Shown: positions 42,944-52,604, numbered from the stretch's first letter. The stretch is 62,331 nt of DNA from Acetomicrobium sp. UBA3949 (GCA_002385485.1 DGDP01000096.1:569-62899), one strand, 5' to 3'. The notes: generated from the sequence alone by a model not told the origin. A program made the numbers and translations.

Positions 42944-43824
42944 TACCAATCCTCCTCGCCCTGACGCACGCTCACGTTGCCCCACTGCAATTTCTCCCTT
43001 AAAAGGTCGAAGTAATTATCTTCTTTGAGCTCGATCGTTGAAACGCACTTATCTCGGGCAATTGATATGTCTATCCTATCCTTAACCATTAGCTCGTAAC
43101 CCAGTTGTCCGTCTTGAGTGAGATATATCTCCTTCTGATCGCTTTTGGGTATAAGAGATATTGTGTCCTCCGAACCCAGCACTAAAGGTCGGGCATATAG
43201 CGTATGAGGGCATATGGGAACCATGACCATCGCATTTACATGGGGAGGTAAAATAGGTCCGCCAGCTGAGAGAGCGTAAGCTGTAGATCCTGTGGGAGTC
43301 GATACGATAATTCCATCCGCAGGAAGCAGGCTCAAAAAGTAATCGTTTACTCTCGACTCGACTTCGATCAACCTGGCAAGCGGTCCCTTGGTTATGACTA
43401 AGTCATTGAGGGCGTACAATACGTGGACAAGGCTTCCCTTTCGCGTCACGCTGCCCTTAAGAGCCTGACGCTTCTGTATCCTGTATGCTCCGGATAAGAT
43501 CTTTTCAATTTCTTCTTCAGCATTATCTGGATTGCCCGTCACCAAAAAACCCAGACGCCCGACGTTAATGCCGTACAATGGAATGTCATAATCCATCACC
43601 ATACGAGAAGCCCTGAGAAAAGTTCCATCTCCGCCAATAACAACGCCAAATTTCACCGGGTTGGTTTCAATGTTCCAATCGAATTCGGGCAATCCAAGCA
43701 TGGCAGACTCGTGGGATGGAGCTACAAAGCCGATCGTCCTTTTTTTACCCCATCCTATCAACCTGTATGCCAGGTTTAGCGCTGTTGACTTTCTAGTATT
43801 CACAATTAAAAGAATTTGATCCAT
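42943..43824 (-). CDS. nadK: NAD kinase
   Basis: Phosphorylates NAD to NADP. GGDGTFLRA (residues 64-72) and TPTGSTAYALSAGGPI (near 180) are the two family signatures. 293 residues. It lies between tlyA and recN; argR, which often stands between nadK and recN, is absent. ATG at 43824 follows GAGG. Confidence 0.96.
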   Translation of the reverse strand: MDQILLIVNTRKSTALNLAYRLIGWGKKRTIGFVAPSHESAMLGLPEFDWNIETNPVKFGVVIGGDGTFLRASRMVMDYDIPLYGINVGRLGFLVTGNPDNAEEEIEKILSGAYRIQKRQALKGSVTRKGSLVHVLYALNDLVITKGPLARLIEVESRVNDYFLSLLPADGIIVSTPTGSTAYALSAGGPILPPHVNAMVMVPICPHTLYARPLVLGSEDTISLIPKSDQKEIYLTQDGQLGYELMVKDRIDISIARDKCVSTIELKEDNYFDLLREKLQWGNVSVRQGEEDW

Positions 43825-43845
43825 AAAATGTACCTCATTTCGACG

Positions 43846-44649
43846 TCAATTAAGTTCGTCATGGGCAGCAAGGACGGCTTCATTAAAGTTCAAAGGGCTT
43901 TGCTGTATTTTCCTGGGAGTCAAATGTAATAGAAATTCGATGTTTCCCTTTGGACCCTTTATTGGAGAATGCGTCAGCCCCGATGCATTAAAGGCGACAT
44001 TTCGTTCTATCCACAAAATAAGATCGCGTAAAACTTCTTCGTGCACCTTTGGGTCTGCTACAACTCCGCCTTTGCCAATCCTCTCCCTTCCTGCTTCGAA
44101 TTGCGGCTTCACCAAGGCTATTATATCTCCACTTTTTGACAGCAAATCGACCAAGACGGGAAGTATTAACTTCAACGATATGAAGGAAACATCGACGGTA
44201 ATTAAGTCGGCATCCTCGTCAAAATCTTCTCTTCGCAAATATCTCGCGTTTGTCTTTTCCCTCACCACAACACGCTCGTCCTGCCTCAAAGACCAGGCCA
44301 ACTGGCCGTAACCTACATCAACTGCATATACCTTTTTTGCGCCCCTCTCGAGCAATACATGCGTAAAACCTCCTGTGGAAGCGCCAATATCAATACAAAC
44401 CAAACCTCCAGGATTCACGCCAAAAACGTCTAACGCCTTGAGTAACTTATGAGCTCCTCTGCTTACCCAACTATCCTGTCGGACTATTTCAATATCGCAA
44501 TCTATGTCGACGAAGGTGCCAGCTTTTGAAACAAGCTCGCCATTTACCTTAACTCTTCCCGCTAGAATCAATGCCGCTGCCTTATTTCTCGTATCAACAA
44601 GCCCTCGATAGACGAGCAGTTTATCCAATCGCTCTTTCAAAGTGCTCAC
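43846..44649 (-). CDS. tlyA: TlyA family rRNA (cytidine-2'-O)-methyltransferase
   Basis: An S4 domain (RLDKLLVYRGLVDTRNKAAALI) is followed by a FtsJ-type methyltransferase with the SAM loop VCIDIGASTGGFTHVLL and the KDKE-type residues in DVSFISLKLILP and LVKPQFE. In mycobacteria TlyA methylates 16S and 23S rRNA, affecting capreomycin sensitivity. GTG at 44649 overlaps the end of dxs by 29 bases, with AAGGG upstream. 267 residues. Confidence 0.93.
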   Translation of the reverse strand: MSTLKERLDKLLVYRGLVDTRNKAAALILAGRVKVNGELVSKAGTFVDIDCDIEIVRQDSWVSRGAHKLLKALDVFGVNPGGLVCIDIGASTGGFTHVLLERGAKKVYAVDVGYGQLAWSLRQDERVVVREKTNARYLRREDFDEDADLITVDVSFISLKLILPVLVDLLSKSGDIIALVKPQFEAGRERIGKGGVVADPKVHEEVLRDLILWIERNVAFNASGLTHSPIKGPKGNIEFLLHLTPRKIQQSPLNFNEAVLAAHDELN

Positions 44650-46498
44650 TAACCCTTTTCACCACCTCATCGCTGCTTAATCCAACATAACGAAGCTGTT
44701 CATCTCTTGCTCCTTGAGGAACATAAATGTCAGGAATTGCAATATGAATCCAATCCAGGCCTTTATTTACGTCAAAGGCAAACTTGCTCAATTGTTCGCC
44801 TACGCCCCCTATACTGTAGGTCTCCTCGGCAATTACGACACAAGAATGGGCAGAAAACAACCTCTCAAGCGTCTCTAAATCCAATGGCTTTATAAATCTC
44901 AAGTCAACCACAGTAGGATTTATGTGTAATAAATTATTGATTTTATCGCAAGATTCCAGAAGGATAGGTATAGTGCCTCCATAGCCAATCAAAAGGACCT
45001 CTTCCCCCTGTCTCAAGATTTCAGACTTGAGCCATTCGAAGGGTTGATCCTCATCTCTTCTACCTAGAGAAAATGGGGCCTCTCCTTTTGGATACCTTAT
45101 TATGGCCGGCAAAGAACTATGCTCAATCAAATTGGCGAATATATATTCCAAATCTATTACATCCCGGGGCGACGCAATGGTAAGTCCCGGAACCGATTTA
45201 TACCAAGAGATATCGAGCAGCCCATGATGTGTTTCGCCATCCTCGCCAACAAGCCCGGACCTATCTAAGGCAATAAGAACCGGCAACCTTTGCATAGCTA
45301 TATCGTGATATAGTTGATCTGCCGCCCTCTGCAAAAAGGTAGAATAAATGAAGACGACCGGTCGCAATCCTCCCGCTGCCAAGCCGGCAGCGTAAGTAAG
45401 CAAATGCTCTTCTGCAATACCTACGTCAAAAAATCTTCCGGGGAATTTCTTTTTAAATCCCGTCAAATTGCAACCTTCCTCCATTGCAGCGGTAAGACAA
45501 ATAATTCTGTCATCGTTTTCCGCAAGTTTCTCAACGCATTGAGCTGAAGCCTTGCTCCAGGATAAAGAGTTGGCCGAGCAATTCGGCTTTTTCGCAGACA
45601 CTCCATGATATTTGGTTGGGTTTTCTTCGGCCGGAACGTAACCTTTGCCCTTTTGGGTTATAACGTGTATTAAGACTGATTCATCAAAGGCTTTGGCCAG
45701 TTTGAATACCTCTTCAAGCTCTTCTATGTCGTGTCCGTTGAAAGGTCCCCAATAGTTAATGCCCAAAGCTTCAAATATGTTGATCGGCTGAAACATTGTC
45801 TTTACCTGGTATTTCATCTTTTTTAACGCCTCTGCGACTAGAGCGCTACCCAAGGGCAATCCCTCGCAAAGCGACTTTATAGCATCCTTTGCCCTTCTAT
45901 ACGAAGGATTAGTGCTCAGGTGGCTAAGATGTTTAGCTAAACCGCCAATTGGAACATTTATGGACATTTTATTGTCATTTAAGATTATTATCACTTTTGT
46001 CTTAAGTTCATCGATCTGGTTTAACGCCTCAAAGGACATGCCATTCGATATGGAAGAATCTCCTACTACAGCAATGACTTCATGTTTTTGGCGCAAAAGA
46101 TCACGAGACTTGGCATATCCCATCGCGGCTGAAATGGACGTACCTGCATGGCCGGTGTTAAAGTGATCACAGGAGCTTTCCTCTCTTTTGGGAAATCCGC
46201 TAATTCCTTCCCATTGCCTCAGCGTGTTAAATCGATCCTTACGTCCCGTCAATATCTTATAGGTATAACATTGATGGCCAACATCAAAGACAATCTTGTC
46301 CTCCAATGGGTCGTAAACTGATAGCAGCGCAACGGTTAATTCGACAGTCCCCAGAGATGAGGCTAGATGTCCTCCGTTTTCCGTAGCCACATCTATAATC
46401 ATTTGTCTTATTTCATTGCAAAGCCGGCTCTTTTCTGTATGCTTCAAATGGCGAAGGTCCCTGTAGTCTTTGATTTTACCTAAATAATTCAATGACAA
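44621..46498 (-). CDS. dxs: 1-deoxy-D-xylulose-5-phosphate synthase
   Basis: Thiamine diphosphate-dependent first step of the non-mevalonate pathway. GGHLASSLGTVELTVAL (near 42), VFDVGHQCYTYKILTGRKDRF, the ThDP motif GDSSISNGMSFEALN and RSGLVGEDGETHHG are diagnostic; the C-terminal transketolase domains follow. 625 residues, normal. TTG at 46498 has AGGAGG 14 bases upstream. It follows ispA by three bases, so two steps of the isoprenoid route are co-transcribed. Confidence 0.96.
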   Translation of the reverse strand: MSLNYLGKIKDYRDLRHLKHTEKSRLCNEIRQMIIDVATENGGHLASSLGTVELTVALLSVYDPLEDKIVFDVGHQCYTYKILTGRKDRFNTLRQWEGISGFPKREESSCDHFNTGHAGTSISAAMGYAKSRDLLRQKHEVIAVVGDSSISNGMSFEALNQIDELKTKVIIILNDNKMSINVPIGGLAKHLSHLSTNPSYRRAKDAIKSLCEGLPLGSALVAEALKKMKYQVKTMFQPINIFEALGINYWGPFNGHDIEELEEVFKLAKAFDESVLIHVITQKGKGYVPAEENPTKYHGVSAKKPNCSANSLSWSKASAQCVEKLAENDDRIICLTAAMEEGCNLTGFKKKFPGRFFDVGIAEEHLLTYAAGLAAGGLRPVVFIYSTFLQRAADQLYHDIAMQRLPVLIALDRSGLVGEDGETHHGLLDISWYKSVPGLTIASPRDVIDLEYIFANLIEHSSLPAIIRYPKGEAPFSLGRRDEDQPFEWLKSEILRQGEEVLLIGYGGTIPILLESCDKINNLLHINPTVVDLRFIKPLDLETLERLFSAHSCVVIAEETYSIGGVGEQLSKFAFDVNKGLDWIHIAIPDIYVPQGARDEQLRYVGLSSDEVVKRVSEHFERAIG

Positions 46499-46501
46499 GG
46501 C

Positions 46502-47398
46502 TTATTTAGACCTCCTCGCAATATATTCGGCAATATCTAGAAAAACTTCGAAATCAGGTCCTAATGGAAGAATCGAGTCTATTGCTTTTTTCGTTTCTTC
46601 CATGGCCAACTCCTTCGCTCTTTCCAAACCGTGAAGGGCAACAAACGTTAGCTTGCCCTCCTTAGCGTCCTTTCCTGGCGTTTTTCCAAGCTCTGAAATG
46701 CTTCCCGTTACATCGAGTATATCATCAATGATCTGAAAGGAAATGCCGAGATGTGTCCCATAATTATATAAACATGACATTGTTTTTTCACCGGCTCCGA
46801 CGAGTGCAGCCGAAGCGGTGATGGAAGCACGAAGCAAGGTAGCCGTTTTAAGCTCGCACATTTTCCACAAAAACTCCCCTTCTCCTTCGTGGCCTTCCTG
46901 TGTTATGTCGAGAGCCTGCCCTCCACATATCCCACAGGGTCCAATGGCATGGGAGAAAATTTTAAGGGCGTTAAGTATGTTCGATTGGGTAAAGCCAAGT
47001 CTCGGCAGTTCTTGCAAGCATAGTTCAAAGCCGTAAGCCAACAACGAATCTCCTGCCAAAACGGCCATTGCTTCGCCATATACTTTATGGTTCGTTAGTT
47101 TTCCACGTCTATAGTCATCATTATCCATGCAGGGAAGATCATCGTGAATTAAAGACGCAGTATGTGCCATCTCTATGGCGGCCGCTAAAGGCAACACTCC
47201 ATCGGGGTCAATGCCAAGTTTTTCGGCGGTTATTTGACACAGGACAGGCCTTATCCTCTTCCCTCCATTCAAAAGCGAATAGGCAATACATTGACACAAG
47301 ACATCCGGAATCTCGTCATTGTTGAGTATATTCTCCAAATAGGCATCTATTTTTTCTTTTTTCGACTCAAAGATTTGTTTTAGTTCAACATTACTCAA
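46502..47398 (-). CDS. ispA: Polyprenyl synthetase (farnesyl/geranyl diphosphate synthase type)
   Basis: Chain-elongating prenyltransferase. First aspartate-rich motif DDLPCMDNDD and second DDILD (QIIDDILDV) bind Mg-diphosphate; NGGKRIRPVL and AAIEMAHTASLIHDD precede the first. TTG at 47398 (298 residues) overlaps xseB as TTGA and follows AGGAGGG by seven bases. Product chain length (C15 or C20) is inferred only from size and neighbours. Confidence 0.93.
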   Translation of the reverse strand: MSNVELKQIFESKKEKIDAYLENILNNDEIPDVLCQCIAYSLLNGGKRIRPVLCQITAEKLGIDPDGVLPLAAAIEMAHTASLIHDDLPCMDNDDYRRGKLTNHKVYGEAMAVLAGDSLLAYGFELCLQELPRLGFTQSNILNALKIFSHAIGPCGICGGQALDITQEGHEGEGEFLWKMCELKTATLLRASITASAALVGAGEKTMSCLYNYGTHLGISFQIIDDILDVTGSISELGKTPGKDAKEGKLTFVALHGLERAKELAMEETKKAIDSILPLGPDFEVFLDIAEYIARRSK

Positions 47399-47613
47399 TT
47401 TTCGCCCTCCTCTCGAGGTTCCCAAGGGGTCTCATCACCTTCTTCGCTTACGAGCATTATTTTTTGCTCCGCCTCGGCAAGATAGGCCTGACAACTTCTC
47501 ACCAAGGCAACTCCCCGCTCAAATATACTCATAGCCTCCTCAAGAGGAAGCGCCTCCTTTTCCAGTCGTTGTATTATCTTTTCTAACTCTTCGATATCTT
47601 TTGAAAACGACAT
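47395..47613 (-). CDS. xseB: Exodeoxyribonuclease VII small subunit
   Basis: Small 72-residue helical protein with KDIEELEKIIQRLEKEALPLEEAM and FERGVALVRSCQAYLAEAEQKI spread across it, the XseB signature. ATG at 47613 follows GGGGG; a GTG two codons earlier is too close to that site. Its partner xseA, usually just upstream, is not in the window; upstream here is the divergent rpmB. Confidence 0.93.
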   Translation of the reverse strand: MSFSKDIEELEKIIQRLEKEALPLEEAMSIFERGVALVRSCQAYLAEAEQKIMLVSEEGDETPWEPREEGEN

Positions 47614-47641
47614 TTTCACTCCCCCAAACTGGACTTTTCAT

Positions 47642-47671
47642 TTGATTTTTCGCTCTCATACATGTTAAAAT
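47642..47671 (+). promoter_or_regulatory. rpmB promoter
   Basis: Plus strand -35 TTGATT (47642-47647), 18-base spacer, -10 TAAAAT (47666-47671), about 33 bases before the rpmB Shine-Dalgarno sequence. Confidence 0.65.
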
Positions 47672-47694
47672 ACCCTCGCCGTTTTATATTGCAA
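47667..47694 (-). promoter_or_regulatory. Possible xseB-ispA-dxs promoter
   Basis: Minus strand -35 TTGCAA (47689-47694), 16-base spacer, -10 TATTTT (47667-47672). Its -10 lies on the rpmB -10, so the two promoters face apart and compete. Confidence 0.5.
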
Positions 47695-47709
47695 AGGAGG
47701 TAACTTAAC

Positions 47710-47904
47710 ATGTCTCGTGTATGTGATTGTTGTGGACGAGGTCCGATAACCGGGAATAAGGTTAGTCATTCCAATCGCAAAACCAGGCGTCGTTGGCTGG
47801 TAAATTTGCAGGTCGTTAACGTTGATCTCGGTGGTGGTATCAAGAAGCGGATGAAAGTCTGTACTCGTTGTTTGCGCTCCGGTTTGGTCAAGCGGGCAAT
47901 TTAA
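47710..47904 (+). CDS. rpmB: 50S ribosomal protein L28
   Basis: A 64-residue L28 with zinc-ribbon cysteines CDCC near the N-terminus and CTRC near the C-terminus, and the basic SHSNRKTRRRWLVNL core. The strong site AAAGGAGG lies before ATG 47710. It is a single gene on the plus strand with its own promoter and a terminator that overlaps its stop codon region. Confidence 0.96.
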   Translation: MSRVCDCCGRGPITGNKVSHSNRKTRRRWLVNLQVVNVDLGGGIKKRMKVCTRCLRSGLVKRAI

Positions 47905-47917
47905 AAGCCCGCTTTTT
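47891..47917 (+). terminator. rpmB terminator
   Basis: Hairpin AGCGGGC (47891-47897) / GCCCGCT (47907-47913) followed by TTTTTA. The 5' arm is inside the last codons of rpmB. It can also serve thiN, which ends at 47925 on the other strand. Confidence 0.88.
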
Positions 47918-47924
47918 ATAATAT

Positions 47925-48644
47925 TCATTTTGGGCCCAGACATATATATACTCCAACGCAACCGCTATCGACCTTTAAATCAACTTCTCGTTCATCGCTT
48001 ACTAACTCGTTACTGACGGCAAATGGTTCATCGAGCCTCAACGTAGCATTATCCAGTTCCCATTTAACTTTTTTTATGCTAACCCCGTGAGAACTCGGGG
48101 TTAAAGACAAAAGGGAGATAGCAAGAGGCTTATTGTTAAAATGCAATTTCAATTCCTCACCGCCCCTTAACAGTATAAAGGATTCCTCTTCGTCAAGGAA
48201 ACCAGCAGCATCCACCCCCCGTTTTTTTGCCCATTGCAAGCTAAAGATATTGCTCAAAGAGTGGTCCAATCTGCCGCCTAGTCCCGCCGTAACAAAGACA
48301 GATACCGACCTTCCGTAACTTCTGCTAATTTGCATTAGGGCAAGCTGTAAGTCGGTGTAATCTTTGTCTTTCGGATACCTGTAGACTTTTGCTCCAGCCT
48401 CCTTAGCCCATGCCCAATCCTCCAAAGGAGAGCTGTCTCCGTCGCCGACAATCGCTTTAGGTATGACATTAAGTTTTCTGCAATAGGTAACTCCTCTATC
48501 GGCTACCCAAACGTCAAAACATCTCGCCGTAGCTTCCAGCCATGCGTCACTTGGAGGCTTTCCGCCTGCTATCAGCAAAACCTTGCAGTCACAAAAGGAG
48601 GGAGTTCTTAGCATCGAAAAGGATTCGACTTCAATCAATTCCAT
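47925..48644 (-). CDS. thiN: Thiamine pyrophosphokinase
   Basis: Transfers pyrophosphate to thiamine. IVGDGDSSPLEDW and KDKDYTDLQLAL (acidic motif), with GLGGRLDHSLSNI, are family marks. ATG at 48644 gives 239 residues and overlaps ftsK by 14 bases; a GTG/ATG frame reaching 48737 adds a segment read inside ftsK and is rejected. It is the last gene of the uvrB-to-thiN operon. Confidence 0.9.
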   Translation of the reverse strand: MELIEVESFSMLRTPSFCDCKVLLIAGGKPPSDAWLEATARCFDVWVADRGVTYCRKLNVIPKAIVGDGDSSPLEDWAWAKEAGAKVYRYPKDKDYTDLQLALMQISRSYGRSVSVFVTAGLGGRLDHSLSNIFSLQWAKKRGVDAAGFLDEEESFILLRGGEELKLHFNNKPLAISLLSLTPSSHGVSIKKVKWELDNATLRLDEPFAVSNELVSDEREVDLKVDSGCVGVYICLGPK

Positions 48645-50979
48645 TGCTTTCACCACCCAACGCTTCGGCCAAAACCTGCCTTGCCTTACCTTCATCGAGA
48701 AGTATTTCCCTAGGTTTAGATCCCTCCTGAGGACCAACTATGCCCAATTGTTCCATGGTATCGATAATACGTGCTGCCCTTGTAAATCCAATTCTAAGTT
48801 GACGTTGAAGCCTGCTAGCAGAGGCTATACCAGTCGCCAAGACAACTTCAACGGCCTCTTCGAGCAAAGGATCGTCCAAATAGGCAGCCTCATGGCTCGT
48901 CTGCCCCTCCTCCGATATGTTGATATATTCTGGCTCCCCAAAGATGTTAACGGTGTATTGTATAAAGCGATTTATAGTGTCCTCATCCACCCATGGAGCT
49001 TGAATTCTGACGGGTTTTGAGTACTTTGGAGACAGAAAAAGCATGTCGCCCTTACCAAGGAGCTTCTCAGCGCCTCCTACATCGAGGATTGTTCTTGAAT
49101 CGGCCTGGGATGGCAATGCGAAGGCCACTCGAGCTGGAATATTTGCCTTAATCAAACCGGTCACTACATTGACCGATGGTCGTTGCGTAGCCAAAATAAG
49201 GTGAATCCCCGTTGCCCTTGCCATCTGAGCTAACCTGCAAATATAATCTTCTACTTCTTTAGGCGAAGTCATCATTAAGTCTGCCAATTCGTCTACTACA
49301 ATCACGATATTGTAGAGCCTATCCTTCGGCAAAACCTTCTCGTTGTAAGACACGATATTTCTTACTCGTGCTTTTGCAAAGAGATTGTATCTACGCTCCA
49401 TTTCGTTAATAGCCCAAGCCAGAGCAGCGACTGCCTCCTTTGTCTCCACTATTGGCGAAGCCAGGACATGAGGAAGCTTTTCGTAAAAGGTCATCTCTAC
49501 TCTTTTTGGATCTATGAGAAGCAGTTTAACTTCATCTGGACGCCTCTCGAAGCACATTCCTATCAAACAAGAGGAAATAAAAACACTCTTACCCGATCCG
49601 GTTGTTCCCGCCACGAGCAAATGAGGAAGGCTCTCAAGCCCAACCACCATGGGACTGCCGTCTACGTTCAAGCCAAGCGGTAAAGGCAATTCATATTTTG
49701 AATGCGTAAAGTTAGGAGACTCTATGACCTCTCTCAAATGTACGGCCCTTCGCTTAGGGTTCGGTATCTCTATGCCCACATAAGGCTGTCCCAGTATCGG
49801 AGCTTCCACTCTGAGACTGGGAACTGCTAAAGCCAATGCCAGATCGTTCGACAAAGCCGCTATCCTGCTGACTTTTATTCCGGGTGCTATTTGTATACGA
49901 AATTGAATTACCGTAGGCCCCTGTACTATATCCGCTAACTCCGCTTCTATTCCAAATTCGGCCAAAGTATCGACTATCTTAGCCCCGTATCGCTCCAATA
50001 TGGGCTTGATATCGGCAGTTATGTTGTTGTCAACGGCTGCCCCCAATATATCCAAAGGTGGAGGAAACTTTCCAGGTTCCACATCGGGAGGTAACACAAA
50101 ACCGTCTTCAGCGTCGTCAACTTCAAACACACTTAAGCCATCTTCGCTAATTTCGGAAACAATATCATCTGCCTTTTCCCCGATTACAGACGATAGAGGA
50201 AGCCCAATATCGGCAGCTCCTTCGCTTACCTCTTTGGTATGATCGCGAAAATCGACCGCATCATGGGACTGAAACTCATAATCGATGGATTCGGATTTGT
50301 CACGTCTGCTCCTCTTTCCGAATAAAGATAGATAAAAATCTTTTAGTTTACAGTAAAGCCTTGAAAAAGGTAATTTCAAGGCTGAAATGAAATCCGTGAA
50401 ATTTCCCTTTCCATGAAGAAAAAAGAGCGTGATTGCCAACATCAATCCAAAAAGAGAAATACCAAGAGGTCCAACGCTTTGAAGCGATATTGATGCAATA
50501 AAATAACCCCAAGTTCCGCAAAAGGTTATATCAAAAGTGTTTGGATTATTTAGGTATATCAAACCGAGGAATAGCTCGAGAATCAAAAAGAACAAAAACA
50601 CTATACCAGTTTGAGCTAATAGGGCCGAAACCTTTCGTTTAGCCAAGAGCACAATACATATATAACTTAAATAAAACAGCGGAATTAATGAGGCAAGACC
50701 CCATTTTCCAGTTAGAAACTCCTTTGATCGCTCGCCGATAAAGCCTGTCCATGGAGTAAATATGCTTGTAATTAGGTAAATAGTAACGAAAAGAAGAAGG
50801 ATCAAAAGAAATTCGAACATCCTGGTTGCTCTTTGCATCCTAACACGGCATCTCTCTTCGTTAAAAAAGTCAACAAAGGCTGCTTTCAGGGTATGAGTCA
50901 ATCCGCCTACCCGCTCTTTAATTCCTCTTTTATTCGTTTTTGACCTGCCTTTTGTCTTTCTCGAATAGCGGTCTGACAT
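48631..50979 (-). CDS. ftsK: DNA translocase FtsK/SpoIIIE
   Basis: Septal DNA pump. Four N-terminal membrane helices (about residues 50-210) are followed by a linker (210-300), the alpha/beta motor with Walker A GTTGSGKSV (near 456), IVIVVDELADLMM (Walker B) and a C-terminal gamma winged helix (LQRQLRIGFTRAARIIDTME) that reads KOPS-type sites. 782 residues. ATG at 50979 immediately follows the tldD stop. Confidence 0.96.
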   Translation of the reverse strand: MSDRYSRKTKGRSKTNKRGIKERVGGLTHTLKAAFVDFFNEERCRVRMQRATRMFEFLLILLLFVTIYLITSIFTPWTGFIGERSKEFLTGKWGLASLIPLFYLSYICIVLLAKRKVSALLAQTGIVFLFFLILELFLGLIYLNNPNTFDITFCGTWGYFIASISLQSVGPLGISLFGLMLAITLFFLHGKGNFTDFISALKLPFSRLYCKLKDFYLSLFGKRSRRDKSESIDYEFQSHDAVDFRDHTKEVSEGAADIGLPLSSVIGEKADDIVSEISEDGLSVFEVDDAEDGFVLPPDVEPGKFPPPLDILGAAVDNNITADIKPILERYGAKIVDTLAEFGIEAELADIVQGPTVIQFRIQIAPGIKVSRIAALSNDLALALAVPSLRVEAPILGQPYVGIEIPNPKRRAVHLREVIESPNFTHSKYELPLPLGLNVDGSPMVVGLESLPHLLVAGTTGSGKSVFISSCLIGMCFERRPDEVKLLLIDPKRVEMTFYEKLPHVLASPIVETKEAVAALAWAINEMERRYNLFAKARVRNIVSYNEKVLPKDRLYNIVIVVDELADLMMTSPKEVEDYICRLAQMARATGIHLILATQRPSVNVVTGLIKANIPARVAFALPSQADSRTILDVGGAEKLLGKGDMLFLSPKYSKPVRIQAPWVDEDTINRFIQYTVNIFGEPEYINISEEGQTSHEAAYLDDPLLEEAVEVVLATGIASASRLQRQLRIGFTRAARIIDTMEQLGIVGPQEGSKPREILLDEGKARQVLAEALGGESNGID

Positions 50980-52344
50980 TTAAATATCGCTTCCTCCTAC
51001 GACTAGCTCCTTTATGAGAACGGTTGGCTGACCATCCGTCACTGGAACGGATTGGCCGTTTTTTCCACAAAAGCCGACATCAAATTCTAGATCGCTTCCA
51101 ACGGCCAAAATATCTTTCAACACTTGAGGTCCGTTCCCAACCAGGATAGCACCTTTTACCGGAACGGTTATCTTCCCATCCTCGATGAGGTATGCCTCTT
51201 CCACATTAAAGACAAAATCACCGGTTGTGGGATCCGTCTCACCGCCACCCATCTTTTGAGCGTAAAGCCCGAAAGAAACTCGCGAAATGATTTCCTCCTT
51301 TTCCATATTTCCCGGCAAGAGAAAGGTATTTGACATCCTGGTTATGGGATAAGAAGTATAGGATTCCCTTCTTCCATTGCCAGTCAGGGGAAGTCCCCAC
51401 ATTTTATTACAAAATACGTCTGCCATATACGCCTTTAATATTCCATCTTCGATCAAGATAGTCCTTTGGGCAGGCGTGCCCTCATCGTCAAATTTATACG
51501 ACCCAAAAGCACCTTCGATAGTGGCATCATCTATTAATGTAACGGCTGGATTGGCAACCACTTCACCAATCCTATCCTTAAAAACGGAGCGATTTTTATA
51601 GACTATATCGCCTTCCAAAGCATGGCCACAAGCCTCATGAATCATCGTCCCCCCTGCCTCCTCTCCTGATAGTACCACAGGTACCTTCCCTGCTGGACAA
51701 GGAGAACATTCTGGACCAAGCAAGGCCCTTTTGGCAGCTTTTAAAGCTGTTGACATTGTATCCGTTCTTTCTAAAAACTGTGCAAAAGGAAGGCTGAATC
51801 CTCTTGACTCGTACCCCGAAAAGAGCTTGCCGTCCTTTTCCACGACGATGTGGGCAGAAAAGCGAGATGAATACCTGGTATCTCTAACTAAATCTCCCCG
51901 ACTGTTAATAATAGTTATTTCTTTTTCAGAGGTGCTCAGCCTTAAGGTTACCTTTTTTATATATTTACTTTCTTTTACGAGATTATGATGTATTTCCCTT
52001 AACATAGCGCTATCAATTTGCCCATTCGTAAGCTGTTCCTGTTTTACAAGGGGTTCCGGCGCAGGCATGGGTAAAGGGCAATTGATATTTATCATTTTAA
52101 TGACATCATCAACTAGCTTTACTGCCACATCGGACGTAATACCGTGAACGTGACCATAGTGAATCATTCCGTCGCTTAGGAGACGAAATCCGCTCCCTCC
52201 GGCGCTTCCTGATGTTATCTCTTCAGTTCTGCCATCTTCAACAGATATGCTATGACCAAAAGAACTCTGGATATAAAGATCGCAAAAAATATCTTTTTTG
52301 CGTCCCAAGGAAATTAGTGCTTCGACAAGAGCATTAACAGACAA
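50980..52344 (-). CDS. tldD: TldD metalloprotease
   Basis: Protease subunit; in E. coli TldD-TldE degrade unfolded peptides and mature microcin B17. Zinc motif HEACGHALEGD (HExxxH, near 238), ending with GNGPQVLKDI and the C-terminal GQSVPVTDGQPT, is typical. TTG at 52344 has AGGGGTGATC in front; GTG at 52353 would sit on that site. About 454 residues. The partner tldE/pmbA is not in the window. Confidence 0.93.
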   Translation of the reverse strand: MSVNALVEALISLGRKKDIFCDLYIQSSFGHSISVEDGRTEEITSGSAGGSGFRLLSDGMIHYGHVHGITSDVAVKLVDDVIKMININCPLPMPAPEPLVKQEQLTNGQIDSAMLREIHHNLVKESKYIKKVTLRLSTSEKEITIINSRGDLVRDTRYSSRFSAHIVVEKDGKLFSGYESRGFSLPFAQFLERTDTMSTALKAAKRALLGPECSPCPAGKVPVVLSGEEAGGTMIHEACGHALEGDIVYKNRSVFKDRIGEVVANPAVTLIDDATIEGAFGSYKFDDEGTPAQRTILIEDGILKAYMADVFCNKMWGLPLTGNGRRESYTSYPITRMSNTFLLPGNMEKEEIISRVSFGLYAQKMGGGETDPTTGDFVFNVEEAYLIEDGKITVPVKGAILVGNGPQVLKDILAVGSDLEFDVGFCGKNGQSVPVTDGQPTVLIKELVVGGSDI

Positions 52345-52355
52345 AGGGATCACCC

Positions 52356-52604
52356 CTATTCAATTCTTATACTTCCGCCTGCGACCTGAAAATCATCTAT
52401 TTCGCTTCTAAGCAACGATATCAACTCATAAACCTCTTCTTCCATATCGCCGGCATAATAAAACCAGACATGCCCATCGGGTGCTTCTTCTTTTCTGACA
52501 TACCCTAAGTTATCATAACCGTCGACAACAGCACTCAAATAGAAAATATCGGATTCGTTTACGCGCAGCAAAAGTTTACATAGAGCCGATTTGTATTTAA
52601 CCAT
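52356..52604 (-). CDS. Small DUF4911-like protein
   Basis: An 82-residue protein (MVKYKSALCKLLLRVNESD at the start) with alternating beta and alpha pattern: LLRVNESDIFYLSAVVDGYD, GHVWFYYAGD and ELISLLRSEIDDF. I recall this pattern as DUF4911; function unknown. ATG at 52604 overlaps rlmB by eight bases. Located between rlmB and tldD in one operon. Family assignment is moderate. Confidence 0.6.
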   Translation of the reverse strand: MVKYKSALCKLLLRVNESDIFYLSAVVDGYDNLGYVRKEEAPDGHVWFYYAGDMEEEVYELISLLRSEIDDFQVAGGSIRIE

